Below are positions 1 to 8,640 of a stretch of DNA of 64,000 bases, piece after piece; within the stretch, counting starts at the first letter, position 1; each line of letters opens with the position of its first letter. This stretch comes from Planococcus citri. Its lineage: Eukaryota; Arthropoda; Insecta; Hemiptera; Pseudococcidae. The stretch is from assembly GCF_950023065.1 (NCBI RefSeq), contig NC_088680.1, positions 14,496,559 to 14,560,558 on the forward strand. Direction: 5' to 3'. The position numbers and the translations under genes were made by a program. Below the pieces are notes generated by a model. The model ran no database searches. It had not been told where the DNA came from and saw only the letters and a list, made by a program, of their open reading frames with translations.

Positions 1-177
1 GGCATATCGTCACCAATACATCTCCGAGAACCAATAATTGACTCGTAATTTACATCACACACGTTTCACCTCTCTTGTCACAGCCCACTTAGTTAGAAAA
101 ATTTCCTCACCCCCTGTATCAGTATACAAATGTTCGCGAAAAAACACATGATCCATACCTAGGTAGTGGGGACTCAC

Positions 178-407
178 CCCCGAGTATCATCGTAGCTAAA
201 ACACCAGCTAAGGGTATCGATCGTCTTAAGATAGAATTTATTTACAAAGTTGGCGTGATTGACGAATGCTGTTCCAGACCAAGTCCTCTGATCAAGGGTA
301 AGTTTGCGATTGCGCTCGTTTATTAAGTAAACTTGTAATCCAGGTGTTAACGTAAATAAAATTAATGACACATATTTGTGTGTCATTAATACGAAGAATT
401 TATTCAT
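178..407 (-). CDS. Candidate 5' exon, head-to-head with the RING gene
   Basis: An ATG-initiated frame of about 77 residues runs leftward from 407, with a hydrophobic stretch near its N terminus (residues 12-30) that could be a signal anchor. It remains open up to a good donor-like GTGAGT (reverse complement of 172-177), so it could be a first exon continuing outside the window. Its start lies 77 bp from the start of the plus-strand RING protein, which would give a divergent arrangement. I do not recognise the protein. It may be a chance frame, and no downstream exon is visible. Confidence 0.18.
361..390. repeat. Perfect 12-bp stem, 6-nt loop hairpin
   Basis: ATTAATGACACA at 361-372 is exactly inverted at 379-390, around the loop TATTTG. 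It sits about 95 bp upstream of the RING protein start. Similar CACA...TGTG palindromes recur at 4475-4492 and 7198-7207. Confidence 0.8.
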
Positions 408-455
408 TTTTTGAGATTATTTTTCGCGTAATTTTTTGAATTGAATTTCCACCAC

Positions 456-483
456 TGTGTCTCTGAATTGTCTTCTAAATTAG
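456..483 (+). promoter_or_regulatory. Splice-acceptor-like sequence abutting the RING ORF start
   Basis: A pyrimidine-rich stretch containing TGTCTCT and TTGTCTTCT ends in TTAG at 480-483, one base before the ATG at 485. If used, the 767-residue frame would be the body of a spliced message, as with 3' genes of complex retroelements. The assignment rests on the motif alone. Confidence 0.28.
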
Positions 484-484
484 G

Positions 485-2788
485 ATGTCGATGAGTTTGG
501 ACATTATATGTGAGAGCTGTAAACTTCCAGTTCTACGTGATGGTCCGCACAAATTTACCATAAGGGATGATCCACACGTAACTTCGTGTGGACACCTCTA
601 CCATTATGGTTGCATTTTTTCCCTTCGAATGGAGTCAAAAAAGGTGAATAGAGACAATTTACGAGTTGCTAGTTGCGTGAAAGAGGGCTGTAAGGAAAAT
701 ATTAAGGCGCTAGACTATAATGAGATAAAATATACGTTGAGAGAATTTCCTACGAATCACGATGAAAGACTTACCGAGATAAGAAACCAACTAATCGTGC
801 AACAAGATTACACAACCAGAATGGAGAATACGCTAATGTATGAGAATAAAGTATTAAGAAATCAGTTAGAAGTATTACGACGTGAAAATGCCAACATCCA
901 AGCGAGATACAGTATGACGTTAAACAACTCCATTCACTCTTCCCTGCATAATTCCAGAATCCAAAATAACATCCAAAATTCCAAAACCATCCATTATCAG
1001 CCGCATTTGGTACCTATGTATCAAATGCAGCCATTGATGAAAAATCCAATTCCTAATCCTTCTGTAAAAGCTCCTATTCCAATTTTACCTCGTCCTGTTC
1101 AATACACAACTCCAATCCAAGTAAATCCACCTCGTCTATTCCCCACCTACCCAAACCCGAATGCGAGTGAGTTTAAACCCATTCATGTAAACTCCGAATC
1201 AAACAGACCTGAACCACCAGTAACCCCAGCTCCATTAGCGATTAACTCCATCCAGGTAGTAGAAAGCCATTCACTTGCAAGCACGAGCGAAAGGATAAAC
1301 GAGAAGAAAAGGTCGTATGAAAAGATGAATGAGAATGAGAATGAGGTATCGGAGAATGAGATTAAAATCTGGAATCCCGCGTTCAGTGCGCGGGAGACAG
1401 AGTCCGAAGATAAAAATCACGAACAGGTAGCTAAGAAAGTGAAAGTAGCAAAGGTTGTACCAATAAAACCTCGTTCCTTAGTGGAAAAAGGCGCATATCA
1501 TCGCCGTTTTCACGCACGCTATGGAACAAGTTCAAAAGTTCTCAGCCCATTTTTTCCAACCAATTCGTACCCCTTTAGCTATCTTGCGGCTAGTTATGAA
1601 TCAAGTAAAGGACACTATGCAATGGCATTTTTTGCCTATGATGTCTTAATACTAGGTGACGGCCACGCAGACGCAATTTCTCGTATTTTGTGTTCCGGTA
1701 GACGTTACACCAGCTTAGTCGACCCAAATTTGTACCGTCAAAATTTACGGCTAGCTGAATTAATTTGTCACCTCAGTACCCTTCATACTCTGCCCAAAAG
1801 AATAATGTTATCAATAGGAAATTTCGATGCAATAAATGGTACAACTGAGGAATGTTTTATGAACGATTTTGAAGCGCTATGCAAATTATTTAACAAACAC
1901 GATGTAGAAGAAGTAATTCTTCTCCCTCTTATTCCATATGTAGAGGCAAATCGAGAGTATTTAATTCCTATTTCTCGAGTGCTTTATCAGGATTGGAGTG
2001 AAATACTCGAGGCGCGTATGACAAGAATTCCTGAATGTTTCCATGCGGTGAGCCCTAGTGCTCTTCGCTGGGGAACATATGGACCTTACTTAATCGCAGC
2101 CGAATATGGTCCAATTATTGAAGCAATAAAGCGTCGTTTCATCCCAGTAGTTCCCAAACACGCTAAAACTCGTAAGTCAATAAAAGCAAAGCAAGCCAGA
2201 ACTGTTTCATCTAACTCGAATGAAGGTACCCGTACCCCCATCCCAAAAATTGTAATCAAGATCGATAATTCATCCTCAGAGGACAGTGAAGGTACTTCGT
2301 GTTCTAGCCCAAGATATAGAATTGAAGACGCGAGAATGCCCACTCCCCTCAATCTCATGAAAGATACATGTATGATTCAGGAAAAGACTGATTACAAAAA
2401 GATTGGGAAATTTAGTATTCTACAGAGAATACTTCAGGATACGAGTTCAGAATCGAAAGATGAAACGCAAGAAATAACCAAGCCGACTGAAGATAAGTTA
2501 GAAAATACGAACGAAGTTGTAAGCGATCTAGATGCTACACCATCGACGTCTCAGGATGTATCGAATGTAGCATCCACTTCTGAAAATGTATCGAATGAAT
2601 GTTCGATACAACCATTTTCTGTACAAGTACATGAGACGTGCACGAAGGAATGCGAGGAAAGAGTGATTTCATCGGCAACTCGTCTGCCAACTTTAAGAAA
2701 ATGGACAGATGAAGTAGAGAAGGACGCACAAATCGTTAAAAATCTTCGTAATCGAGTGGTACAAGGAAAAGTTGAAGTGAAAAAATAA
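485..2788 (+). CDS. RING-like finger / coiled-coil / SGNH-hydrolase-like protein, probably of a retroelement
   Basis: This intact, intronless frame encodes 767 residues. Residues 9-69 carry a RING-type zinc-ligand pattern: C9-x2-C12, then C35-x-H37-x2-H40-x2-C43, then C64-x4-C69. A coiled coil follows (about 90-135). Residues 160-250 are rich in Pro, Asn and Ile, and 265-335 are charged. Residues 350-560 resemble an SGNH/GDSL hydrolase: LGDGHAD at 390-396 takes the place of block I (GDS) and SIGNFD at 443-448 the place of block III. The nucleophile serine is Gly393, and no D-x-x-H is visible around 529-545, so it is probably not an active esterase. The C-terminal 200 residues are acidic, Ser/Thr-rich and likely disordered. 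CR1-like LINE ORF1 proteins are known to combine a PHD finger with an esterase domain, so such an ORF1 is one reading. A 3' accessory gene of an LTR element (probable LTR at 4970-6645) or a domesticated gene are the others. No reverse transcriptase follows. Confidence 0.75.
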   Translation: MSMSLDIICESCKLPVLRDGPHKFTIRDDPHVTSCGHLYHYGCIFSLRMESKKVNRDNLRVASCVKEGCKENIKALDYNEIKYTLREFPTNHDERLTEIRNQLIVQQDYTTRMENTLMYENKVLRNQLEVLRRENANIQARYSMTLNNSIHSSLHNSRIQNNIQNSKTIHYQPHLVPMYQMQPLMKNPIPNPSVKAPIPILPRPVQYTTPIQVNPPRLFPTYPNPNASEFKPIHVNSESNRPEPPVTPAPLAINSIQVVESHSLASTSERINEKKRSYEKMNENENEVSENEIKIWNPAFSARETESEDKNHEQVAKKVKVAKVVPIKPRSLVEKGAYHRRFHARYGTSSKVLSPFFPTNSYPFSYLAASYESSKGHYAMAFFAYDVLILGDGHADAISRILCSGRRYTSLVDPNLYRQNLRLAELICHLSTLHTLPKRIMLSIGNFDAINGTTEECFMNDFEALCKLFNKHDVEEVILLPLIPYVEANREYLIPISRVLYQDWSEILEARMTRIPECFHAVSPSALRWGTYGPYLIAAEYGPIIEAIKRRFIPVVPKHAKTRKSIKAKQARTVSSNSNEGTRTPIPKIVIKIDNSSSEDSEGTSCSSPRYRIEDARMPTPLNLMKDTCMIQEKTDYKKIGKFSILQRILQDTSSESKDETQEITKPTEDKLENTNEVVSDLDATPSTSQDVSNVASTSENVSNECSIQPFSVQVHETCTKECEERVISSATRLPTLRKWTDEVEKDAQIVKNLRNRVVQGKVEVKK

Positions 2789-2789
2789 T

Positions 2790-2828
2790 GAGCTTTTGAC
2801 ACGAACACGTATTTGTGCCAAAAAACTC
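2790..2828. repeat. Imperfect hairpin just after the RING ORF stop
   Basis: GAGCTTTTGACAC at 2790-2802 pairs imperfectly with GTGCCAAAAAACTC at 2815-2828. The loop holds CACGTATTTG, reminiscent of the hairpin loop at 373-378 upstream of the gene. It could mark the message 3' region, but this is unproven. Confidence 0.5.
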
Positions 2829-3070
2829 ATTTTTGAACATTTTTCAACTTTCAAAATGTCTGTAAATAAATTTCACTGAGCCTTTCAAACTAGTGTTAAG
2901 AATAATTCATAATTTCCTTATTTTTTAGCATAAAATATCGAATGAAAATTCACCTGTGTCATGTACTTGATTAGAATTTTAATTCGAATTTTATTTTGTT
3001 TTAGAAGCAAAAGCGAGTGCAAATCGTTCAAAGTTAGTCAATTTTCGACGAACACCAACGATTAATCAAT

Positions 3071-3238
3071 TTTTTTTTTCTACAGCAATAATAACTAATT
3101 TTTTTTTTTTTTTTGTTTTAACCTTTTCGTATTTTTTTTTAACAGCGATAATCAATCCCTTTTTTACAGCAATAATTAATTTTCTTTGCAATTTTTAATT
3201 TTTTTTGTAAATAGCAATAATCAAAATCTTCTGTCTTT
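3071..3238 (+). repeat. Tandem poly-T/AG motifs resembling splice acceptors
   Basis: Four degenerate copies of a poly-T run ending in ACAG, AACAG or ATAG, each followed by CRATAAT, occur around 3071-3095, 3132-3155, 3158-3180 and 3200-3230. A fifth acceptor-like motif, TCTGTCTTTAG, ends at 3240 directly before the small ORF at 3245. As sequence this is a minisatellite. As a possible function it is a bank of alternative 3' splice sites. Confidence 0.55.
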
Positions 3239-3244
3239 AGCATC

Positions 3245-3391
3245 ATGGATCCTTTAATTTCGGAAATGATTAATCTTATTTCAGCGGTTATTGAGCTCCT
3301 CGATTCGCAAAAGCACATGAATATAACATTAATGCAATTTATTTCAGAACTCGTCGAAAACAATAGATGCAAATGCCCTCCAAAAGAGTAA
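3245..3391 (+). CDS. Candidate 48-residue small protein
   Basis: An ATG in good context (A at -3, G at +4) opens a 48-codon frame ending in TAA at 3389-3391. The peptide starts MDPLISEMIN and ends CKCPPKE. The middle alternates hydrophobic and polar residues as an amphipathic helix would. It begins four bases after an acceptor-like CTTTAG and lies 457 bp downstream of the RING protein. No family is recognised. Its shortness means chance is a real possibility. Confidence 0.3.
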   Translation: MDPLISEMINLISAVIELLDSQKHMNITLMQFISELVENNRCKCPPKE

Positions 3392-3454
3392 AAAGTGTAC
3401 TAATGATTTCACAGCCACAGTATAAATGAATCGTCTATAAAGGCCTCAAAAGAT

Positions 3455-3667
3455 ATGTTACCTGTCCAAATTGACGATTCACTTCGTCTGGCGCCTGACG
3501 TGGGATACAAACTTTTCGGCAAAGAGATATACATGTCACATATCTTCGGAGCTCCCGGGTGCAATTCCAGATCGATTCACTCTACCACCAATAAATCCCG
3601 AGCAAACTCTGGATATACTGTCGATAATGAGATCATTTTTTCATTTTTTCTAATAATAGTTTTGTAA
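3455..3667 (+). CDS. Candidate small protein of cassette A
   Basis: A 70-residue ATG frame starts MLPVQIDDSL. Its first 60 residues have mixed, protein-like composition and its last ten become hydrophobic in T-rich DNA. It lies in the first of two diverged cassettes: 3408-3660 resembles 3684-3900, sharing CACAG, then TATAAA-like sequence, then CTCAAAA or TTCAAAA, and later ACTCTGGATATAC. Upstream is TACTAAT (3396-3402), a good branch-point match, followed by two CACAG/CCACAG acceptors at 3410-3421. Product unknown; coding status unproven. Confidence 0.22.
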   Translation: MLPVQIDDSLRLAPDVGYKLFGKEIYMSHIFGAPGCNSRSIHSTTNKSRANSGYTVDNEIIFSFFLIIVL

Positions 3668-3742
3668 AACCGTACTGATAAATTCTTCTCCACAGTGTAT
3701 AAAAATCATCTCTAAACACTTCAAAACATCGCAGTCAAGAAG

Positions 3743-3952
3743 ATGTCGGATGGTCCCGTGGTACCGGGAGGTTCCCACCTCCCCCACGACGCTCCTGAGC
3801 ATAGACTCTGGATATACATCGTAGAGGACGTCTCATCCCCTATGACACTCCTGAGTATAAACTCGAGAGATATACATTATGGACGAAGAAATTATTTTTT
3901 CAAAATACTTCAATATTTTAATTTTTCAAACAAACTCAAAATTTTTTTTTGA
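3743..3952 (+). CDS. Candidate small protein of cassette B
   Basis: A 69-residue ATG frame starts MSDGPVVPGG. The first 47 residues are from GC-richer DNA and the rest from AT-rich DNA. It belongs to the second cassette, where TACTGAT (about 3672) and a pyrimidine tract lead to CACAG at 3695 and then TATAAAA. Direct similarity to cassette A (shared CTCTGGATATAC and GAGATATACAT words) suggests local duplication. Not recognised. Confidence 0.2.
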   Translation: MSDGPVVPGGSHLPHDAPEHRLWIYIVEDVSSPMTLLSINSRDIHYGRRNYFFKILQYFNFSNKLKIFF

Positions 3953-4943
3953 ATTTTGTTCTAATTTTTTTATTTTTAAACACTGTGAACTGATTTTGCA
4001 ACTTTGTACTCGTATGCATTTATTATTCATAATCTGTTAACCTTAAGATGTAAATATGTTGACCTAGATTTACGCAAAATTTTAAACGACACAATTAAGA
4101 CTTTGGCATTATTAGAATTAAGAATACCTATAAAAATTAACAACAGAGTGACAAATTTTGTGGAGCTAATTTTAAGACACAAAGCGCTTCAAATTTGCAA
4201 TTATTATTATTTTTTTTTTAAGTCACTCACAATTTAACGTAACGTAACATTTTCTTCTTTCAAAATTTTGGTATGACACACGAAACGCTCAAACTTAGTT
4301 TTAATTAGATTTAGAAGAACGCACCCAAAATTTCCTTTTCTCAAACTCAAACAAAAGATACCGGAATTCTTGGCCGTCATACCCTCAAAAATTTGAACTT
4401 CGAACATAAAAATTTCGAATTCGCATATAGGCTAAATTGGACATATGGACGACGAATCAACATCGCTCAACGAATACACACATATGTGTGTACTCAATTA
4501 AAATAATTAGGATTGCTAGGTAGATGTCTTTTAGGTTTAACCCCCATACTCACGTATTGTTTGGCCATTTCTCAAAATTTTAGAATTTTTTTTTTACTAT
4601 ACACTATCACGATGTCAAAATTTATTTAAAAATTAATTTCCATAAAAATCATTACCTTCTCGAACCTGTAAACTGCTGCTATCATAGACGACACATCTTA
4701 CAGGTATTGACCAGACATTTAGTCTCCAATATCTTCGGAAATTGGTCACTGATGCGCTGGTTGGTATCTCTAAATGTGAAAGTGCTGGTAGGAACAATCT
4801 TCATCTCAAAATTTCACGCCTCCGACACCATCTTTGGAATTGTTCAAATAAGTATGTTTATGCATATTTGTGGCTAAATTAGTCTGCAGATAACGCAGCA
4901 AAGTACGGAGGGGCAGTGGATCCCTTCCGGTCTGTAGGGCTCG
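3953..4943. other. Non-coding 3' region, possible fragment of another frame
   Basis: No convincing gene. An ATG-less open stretch at 4004-4237 has somewhat protein-like composition over its first 62 codons but no start. An 18-bp palindrome built on CACACATATGTGTG lies at 4475-4492. The rest is AT-rich and featureless until the purine-rich tract at 4945. Confidence 0.5.
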
Positions 4944-4944
4944 C

Positions 4945-4969
4945 AAGGGGGGAAGAGAGGGAGTAGAGG
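4945..4969 (+). promoter_or_regulatory. Probable polypurine tract
   Basis: A strongly purine-biased run (AAGGGGGGAAGAGAGGGAG, then TAGAGG) ends right before TGTAGGTC at 4970. A polypurine tract directly 5' of TG is the expected left boundary of a 3' LTR. Confidence 0.4.
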
Positions 4970-5233
4970 TGTAGGTCAATGACCTTTTTTTTGGTCTTCC
5001 CATTTTTATAATCCGTGCTTTTCTGAGTGATCTTTGGCTCTCTAAATCAAAGCCACGAAGGGGCAATGATATGGGAAGGATTGCCCTACACGCTCAGCTA
5101 GTGATTCGTAGCAGCCTTTCTTAGGAAAGAGCCGCAAGATACGTATACTAGCGAGGTGTACCTTATAGTACACTTTTCTTACTCCCTAATACCGGAAGGT
5201 TTGGTAATGTGTTCACTAATAGATTAGGTACAT

Positions 5234-5304
5234 GATCGTCTGTTAATTAGATCAACGTGTGTCTGTGTGAGTACCCACCCACACATACACACGCAAAGAC
5301 GATC
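5234..5304. repeat. Long imperfect hairpin in the probable U3 region
   Basis: GATCGTCT (5234-5241) is inverted as AGACGATC (5297-5304). Inside it, CGTGTGTCTGTGTG (5256-5269) pairs with CACACATACACACG (5280-5293) with one mismatch. A smaller stem (GTATT/AATAC around GGTG/CACC) follows near 5329-5347. Confidence 0.75.
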
Positions 5305-5494
5305 ATTTTCTGTATTTAATGATTGACGTATTAGGTGTCACCAATACTAAGACACGTAAAGACGATTCTTAAGTGTTTTGTAGGGGAACTGTCAATCAAA
5401 CTACCTGTCAGGTCTACGTCATGCGAGGGCGTTGATCGCTCACACACACACATACGACTAACTAATGTGTTTTATAGGGGAAAGGATAGGGTTG

Positions 5495-5539
5495 AATCGT
5501 CTGTGTACGCATACACGCACACGGACGATTGTCCGTGTG
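5495..5539. repeat. Overlapping, mutually exclusive hairpins
   Basis: AATCGTCTGTGT (5495-5506) pairs with ACACGGACGATT (5519-5530) with one mismatch. The right arm is also part of a perfect 9-bp stem, CACACGGAC (5518-5526) with GTCCGTGTG (5531-5539), loop GATT. Both folds use the same bases, so only one can form at a time. Confidence 0.75.
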
Positions 5540-5651
5540 TATTTTATACAAATATAATCGATATTAATCGGTTATATCCGGACTGACCAGCGTGCGCATC
5601 GGAAATAAGGGTTGTCTTTACCTAATTTCACCCCCGTCTAAAACAATGATC

Positions 5652-5659
5652 TATAAATA
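5652..5659 (+). promoter_or_regulatory. TATA box candidate
   Basis: TATAAATA precedes GC-richer sequence and follows the hairpin cluster. Transcription would start near 5680-5690 and produce an LTR-type R region. Confidence 0.45.
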
Positions 5660-6645
5660 GCGATGCACGCGAGTAAATCGTGTGATGGATGTTAGATAAA
5701 ATCTTGTCGTCGGAAGTTAGTTGGTCTTTGATCTTACTGTGGTCTTATATCTTCTGGTTTCGCGATAGTGATTTCTTGTCCATACCCGGAAGGGTAGCGC
5801 TTCGGCGTTATGCCTAAATTGATTGATCACTTGGACATCTTGTTCAAGTCATCCCTTTTTGTCTTAACCACTTCTAGCGTGGAAATATCGGTTTACGTGA
5901 TTGATTCTATCTTTTTCGTTTAACCCTTTTTAGGATTAATCTCCGATATTCCGGACATCGGGGATTAATCCAGTTTAATATCGTGAATGTAGCTTAAATC
6001 AGTTTAATTTGTTGTACAAACTTGCTTTCGAAAATAACTCTAAAAATATTTCTAAAAATGACACATTCAATGCCCACTATGAGTTCAACATACGCGAATG
6101 TAGTTTTCATAAATCGATTTGGTCATGTTGATATGAGTGACCAAAATACATCCGGAGTCTGTAAGTAGTTTTCATTTAAATCCCTAGGCATGCGTTCGCC
6201 TATCCAGATTAATTAAACTTAACGTAAATTTAATATAATTGTGTCGAAACGATATGACGTCGCGTTTTTATATAGTATTATTATTTTTACACCCTTAATA
6301 TCCTAATCGCAAATTAATGTAGTCTAAGTTTATCTATCTATGTCTTCATATGCGAGCATTTACTCGCACATAAGATTAGGTTACAAAAATGTCTCTATTA
6401 CCTGTGCTATCTTTTAATAAAAATGTCATTGAAAGGCGTTTAAAGGCGTTTTTGTTTAAGGTAGGATCAGGAATAAAAGCGTTGTGGTCGAGTGAGAAAT
6501 GCTAAACTCTCCCAAATTGAGCTAGTCAGGGATATGAGTCATTCAGCAATTATTCCCCACTAAGGGAATAATTCCAAGTCGCAATAGTAGAGGATAAATT
6601 CGAACCCTATTCTCTACAGAAACAATTCTCATCCGCCCCATAACA

Positions 6646-7140
6646 CGTTACTAAAAAAAAAAACACATGAAACACAAAAAATATTTAGAAACGATAATTT
6701 TTAATCAATGTGAAAAAACTGAATCAAAATTCAAAAGACAGAAACAAAAAATTGATTTCGTATTGGAAACCCGAAAGCAAGAAAAACTGCAAAAATGAAA
6801 TCGAAAACAAAAAATGTATCTTATCTACCTGAATTGGAATCTTTTCAAAAGTATTGTAAATGACGGTAAATGACATGTTTTTACAAAGTCTAAGCCAGCA
6901 AAATCATCCAAAAACAAAATCAAACGTTACCAAACACATAAAGCACAAACAAAAATTTACATATGATAATTTTAATCAATGTGAAAAAACTGAATGAAAA
7001 TTCAAAAGACAGAAACATAAAATTGATAAATCGTATTGAAAACCAAAAGCAAGAAAAACTGCAAAAATGAAACTGAAAACATAAAATGTATCTTACCTAC
7101 CTAAATTGAAAATTTTTAAAAATTATCATAAACACTTGGC
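6646..7140. repeat. Satellite, about 265-bp unit, two copies
   Basis: Each unit runs from CGTTACT/CCAAACACAT through AATCAATGTGAAAAAACTGAAT to TGTATCTTACCTACCT. Units start near 6646 and 6925. The same unit is tandem again at 11840-12360, with degenerate copies to about 13150. A-rich on this strand; no coding. Confidence 0.7.
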
Positions 7141-7144
7141 TTAC

Positions 7145-8640
7145 TCTAACATGGTGACAATTGTCACAAACTGGTTAGGGTAGTAACAACTCCTGGTACA
7201 CATGTGTGTATGCTCAAAAGAGATTTTTTGGAGAATTTTTATAGCAATTCTCCTCCAAGATATATTACGAAATAAAAACGAAAATAACAAAACTATCGAC
7301 GTTAGTTAGCGAAAGAAAATAATCAAAAGTTAATTTGAACTAGTGATCAGGTCATTATATTAGTGAAAATGAAGGGCGGTTTTCCAAAAGTGGATAAGTC
7401 AATTTTTTTGAAAATTGAGTTTTTCACGCCATTGTGTTCTATAGGTTGTATCTCACCTATTTAATGCCTAACCTACCCAAAATACCTATTTATTTACTCG
7501 CAATTCAGCTTTTCTGTAAGTTGCAGATCGCAATCGTTTTTCCAAAACACGATAAGTCACAATTTATCCAGTGAACTTTTGAATTCAGTGTTAAAAATAT
7601 GGGTTAAATTTTTTGTACCAACTGTAATACTTCGTGTTCGTTGAAGTAGACCTGTGAAAATTGTTTTTTTTCAATACTTAGATAGTACTGTAATATAGGT
7701 ACTTTTTGTTTTTATTTGATTGCCAAAATGGATAATTTTTGTTAAAAATGCAGGTTAAAATTTTTGTAATCGATTTTTTTTGGTCTTCTACTTTTGTATT
7801 GTGATTTACAGTTGACTTACATCGATTTGCACCACTGGTTTTATCATATAAATGAAAAACTGAAAAATCGTTTTTCCAAAAGGCGATAAGTCAGTTTACT
7901 TTTTCTGCCGCAGAAGCGCTGCAAACTCGAGTTTCACCGCAAAACCAACACGTATGTGTTGAGGTAGACCTAATGCAACATGCAGGACAGGTTGCATTCT
8001 CCAAGTGCATCATGGCTTCAAATGGGCACTAAAAACGTTATTTATCTCGAAATCATGATTTTTGACTTATCGCTTTTTGGAAAACCGCCCTTCAAATATA
8101 ACACTTAAATTATTTACTTACAATCAAACTCAAAATGCACACTTGTATGTACTTAACAAAAAGAGTGCTTTCGGGTAATTTTTATAGCAAATCCCTTCCA
8201 AGATATATTACAAAATGAAAACGAAAATAACAAAACTATCGATGTTAGTCAGCAAAAAGAAATACTTAGTCAAAAGTTAATTTTGAACTTAATCAGGTCA
8301 TTATATTTGCGAAAATATAATACTTTGAAAAATTACTTACAATCAATCTCAAAAAGCACACATTATGCATACGTAATTAAGTGACTTATTAGGGAAATTT
8401 TTATAGCAAATCCCTTCCAAGATATATTACGAAATTAAAAACGAAAATAACGAAAGTTTCGACGTTAGTTAGCAAAAGAAAATAGTCAAGAGGTAATTTG
8501 AACTTGATCTGGTCATTACATTCGCGAAAATATAGCACTTTAAAAAATTACTTACAATTATACTCTAAATGCGCACTAATGTTTTTCTTTGGTAGTATGA
8601 ACACTTGCACAAATCATGTACCTACGTCAACTATAATATG
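7145..8640. repeat. Satellite, about 215-bp unit, three copies, one split by a MITE
   Basis: The unit contains TTTTTATAGCAAATCCC, CCAAGATATATTAC, AAACTATCGACGTTAGTTAGC and GGTCATTATATTCGC. Copies lie near 7238, 8177 and 8398. The first-to-second spacing returns to about 212 bp once the 723-bp MITE and its 4-bp duplication are subtracted. A 14-bp palindrome (GTGACAATTGTCAC, 7154-7167) and ACACATGTGT (7198-7207) lie at the left edge. The same unit recurs at 15440-16030. Confidence 0.75.
7371..8093. mobile_element. MITE with 31-bp TIRs and 4-bp target duplication
   Basis: The ends are GAAGGGCGGTTTTCC and GGAAAACCGCCCTTC. The 31-bp terminal inverted repeats differ at three positions. AAAT is duplicated at 7367-7370 and 8094-8097, and the uninterrupted sequence (GAAAATATAACACT) is visible in sister satellite units. 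The TIR core (TTTTCCAAAA, two variable bases, then GATAAGTCA) recurs inside near 7537 and 7868, like transposase-binding repeats. No coding sequence, so it is non-autonomous. Superfamily not assigned. Confidence 0.85.

Larger units (their letters stand above)
4970..6645 (+). mobile_element. Probable 3' LTR of a retroelement starting outside the window
   Basis: The proposed ends are TGTAGGTC and CATAACA. The right boundary is supported because sequence after 6645 (CGTTACTAAA...) continues the 265-bp satellite seen uninterrupted near 6925, 11860 and 12130, so something was inserted there. The left boundary rests on the polypurine tract. Inside are a hairpin cluster (5234-5539), a TATA box (5652), CCCTTTTTAGGATT (similar to a word in the solo LTR at 20396) and AATAAA-like signals near 6414 and 6471. 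The length (about 1.68 kb) is long for an LTR. No 5' LTR is available for comparison. Confidence 0.42.

Noticed and set aside
6590..6640. TTCGAACCC as the T-arm of a tRNA gene
   Set aside because: No acceptor stem, anticodon arm or CCA-proximal pairing can be built around it.
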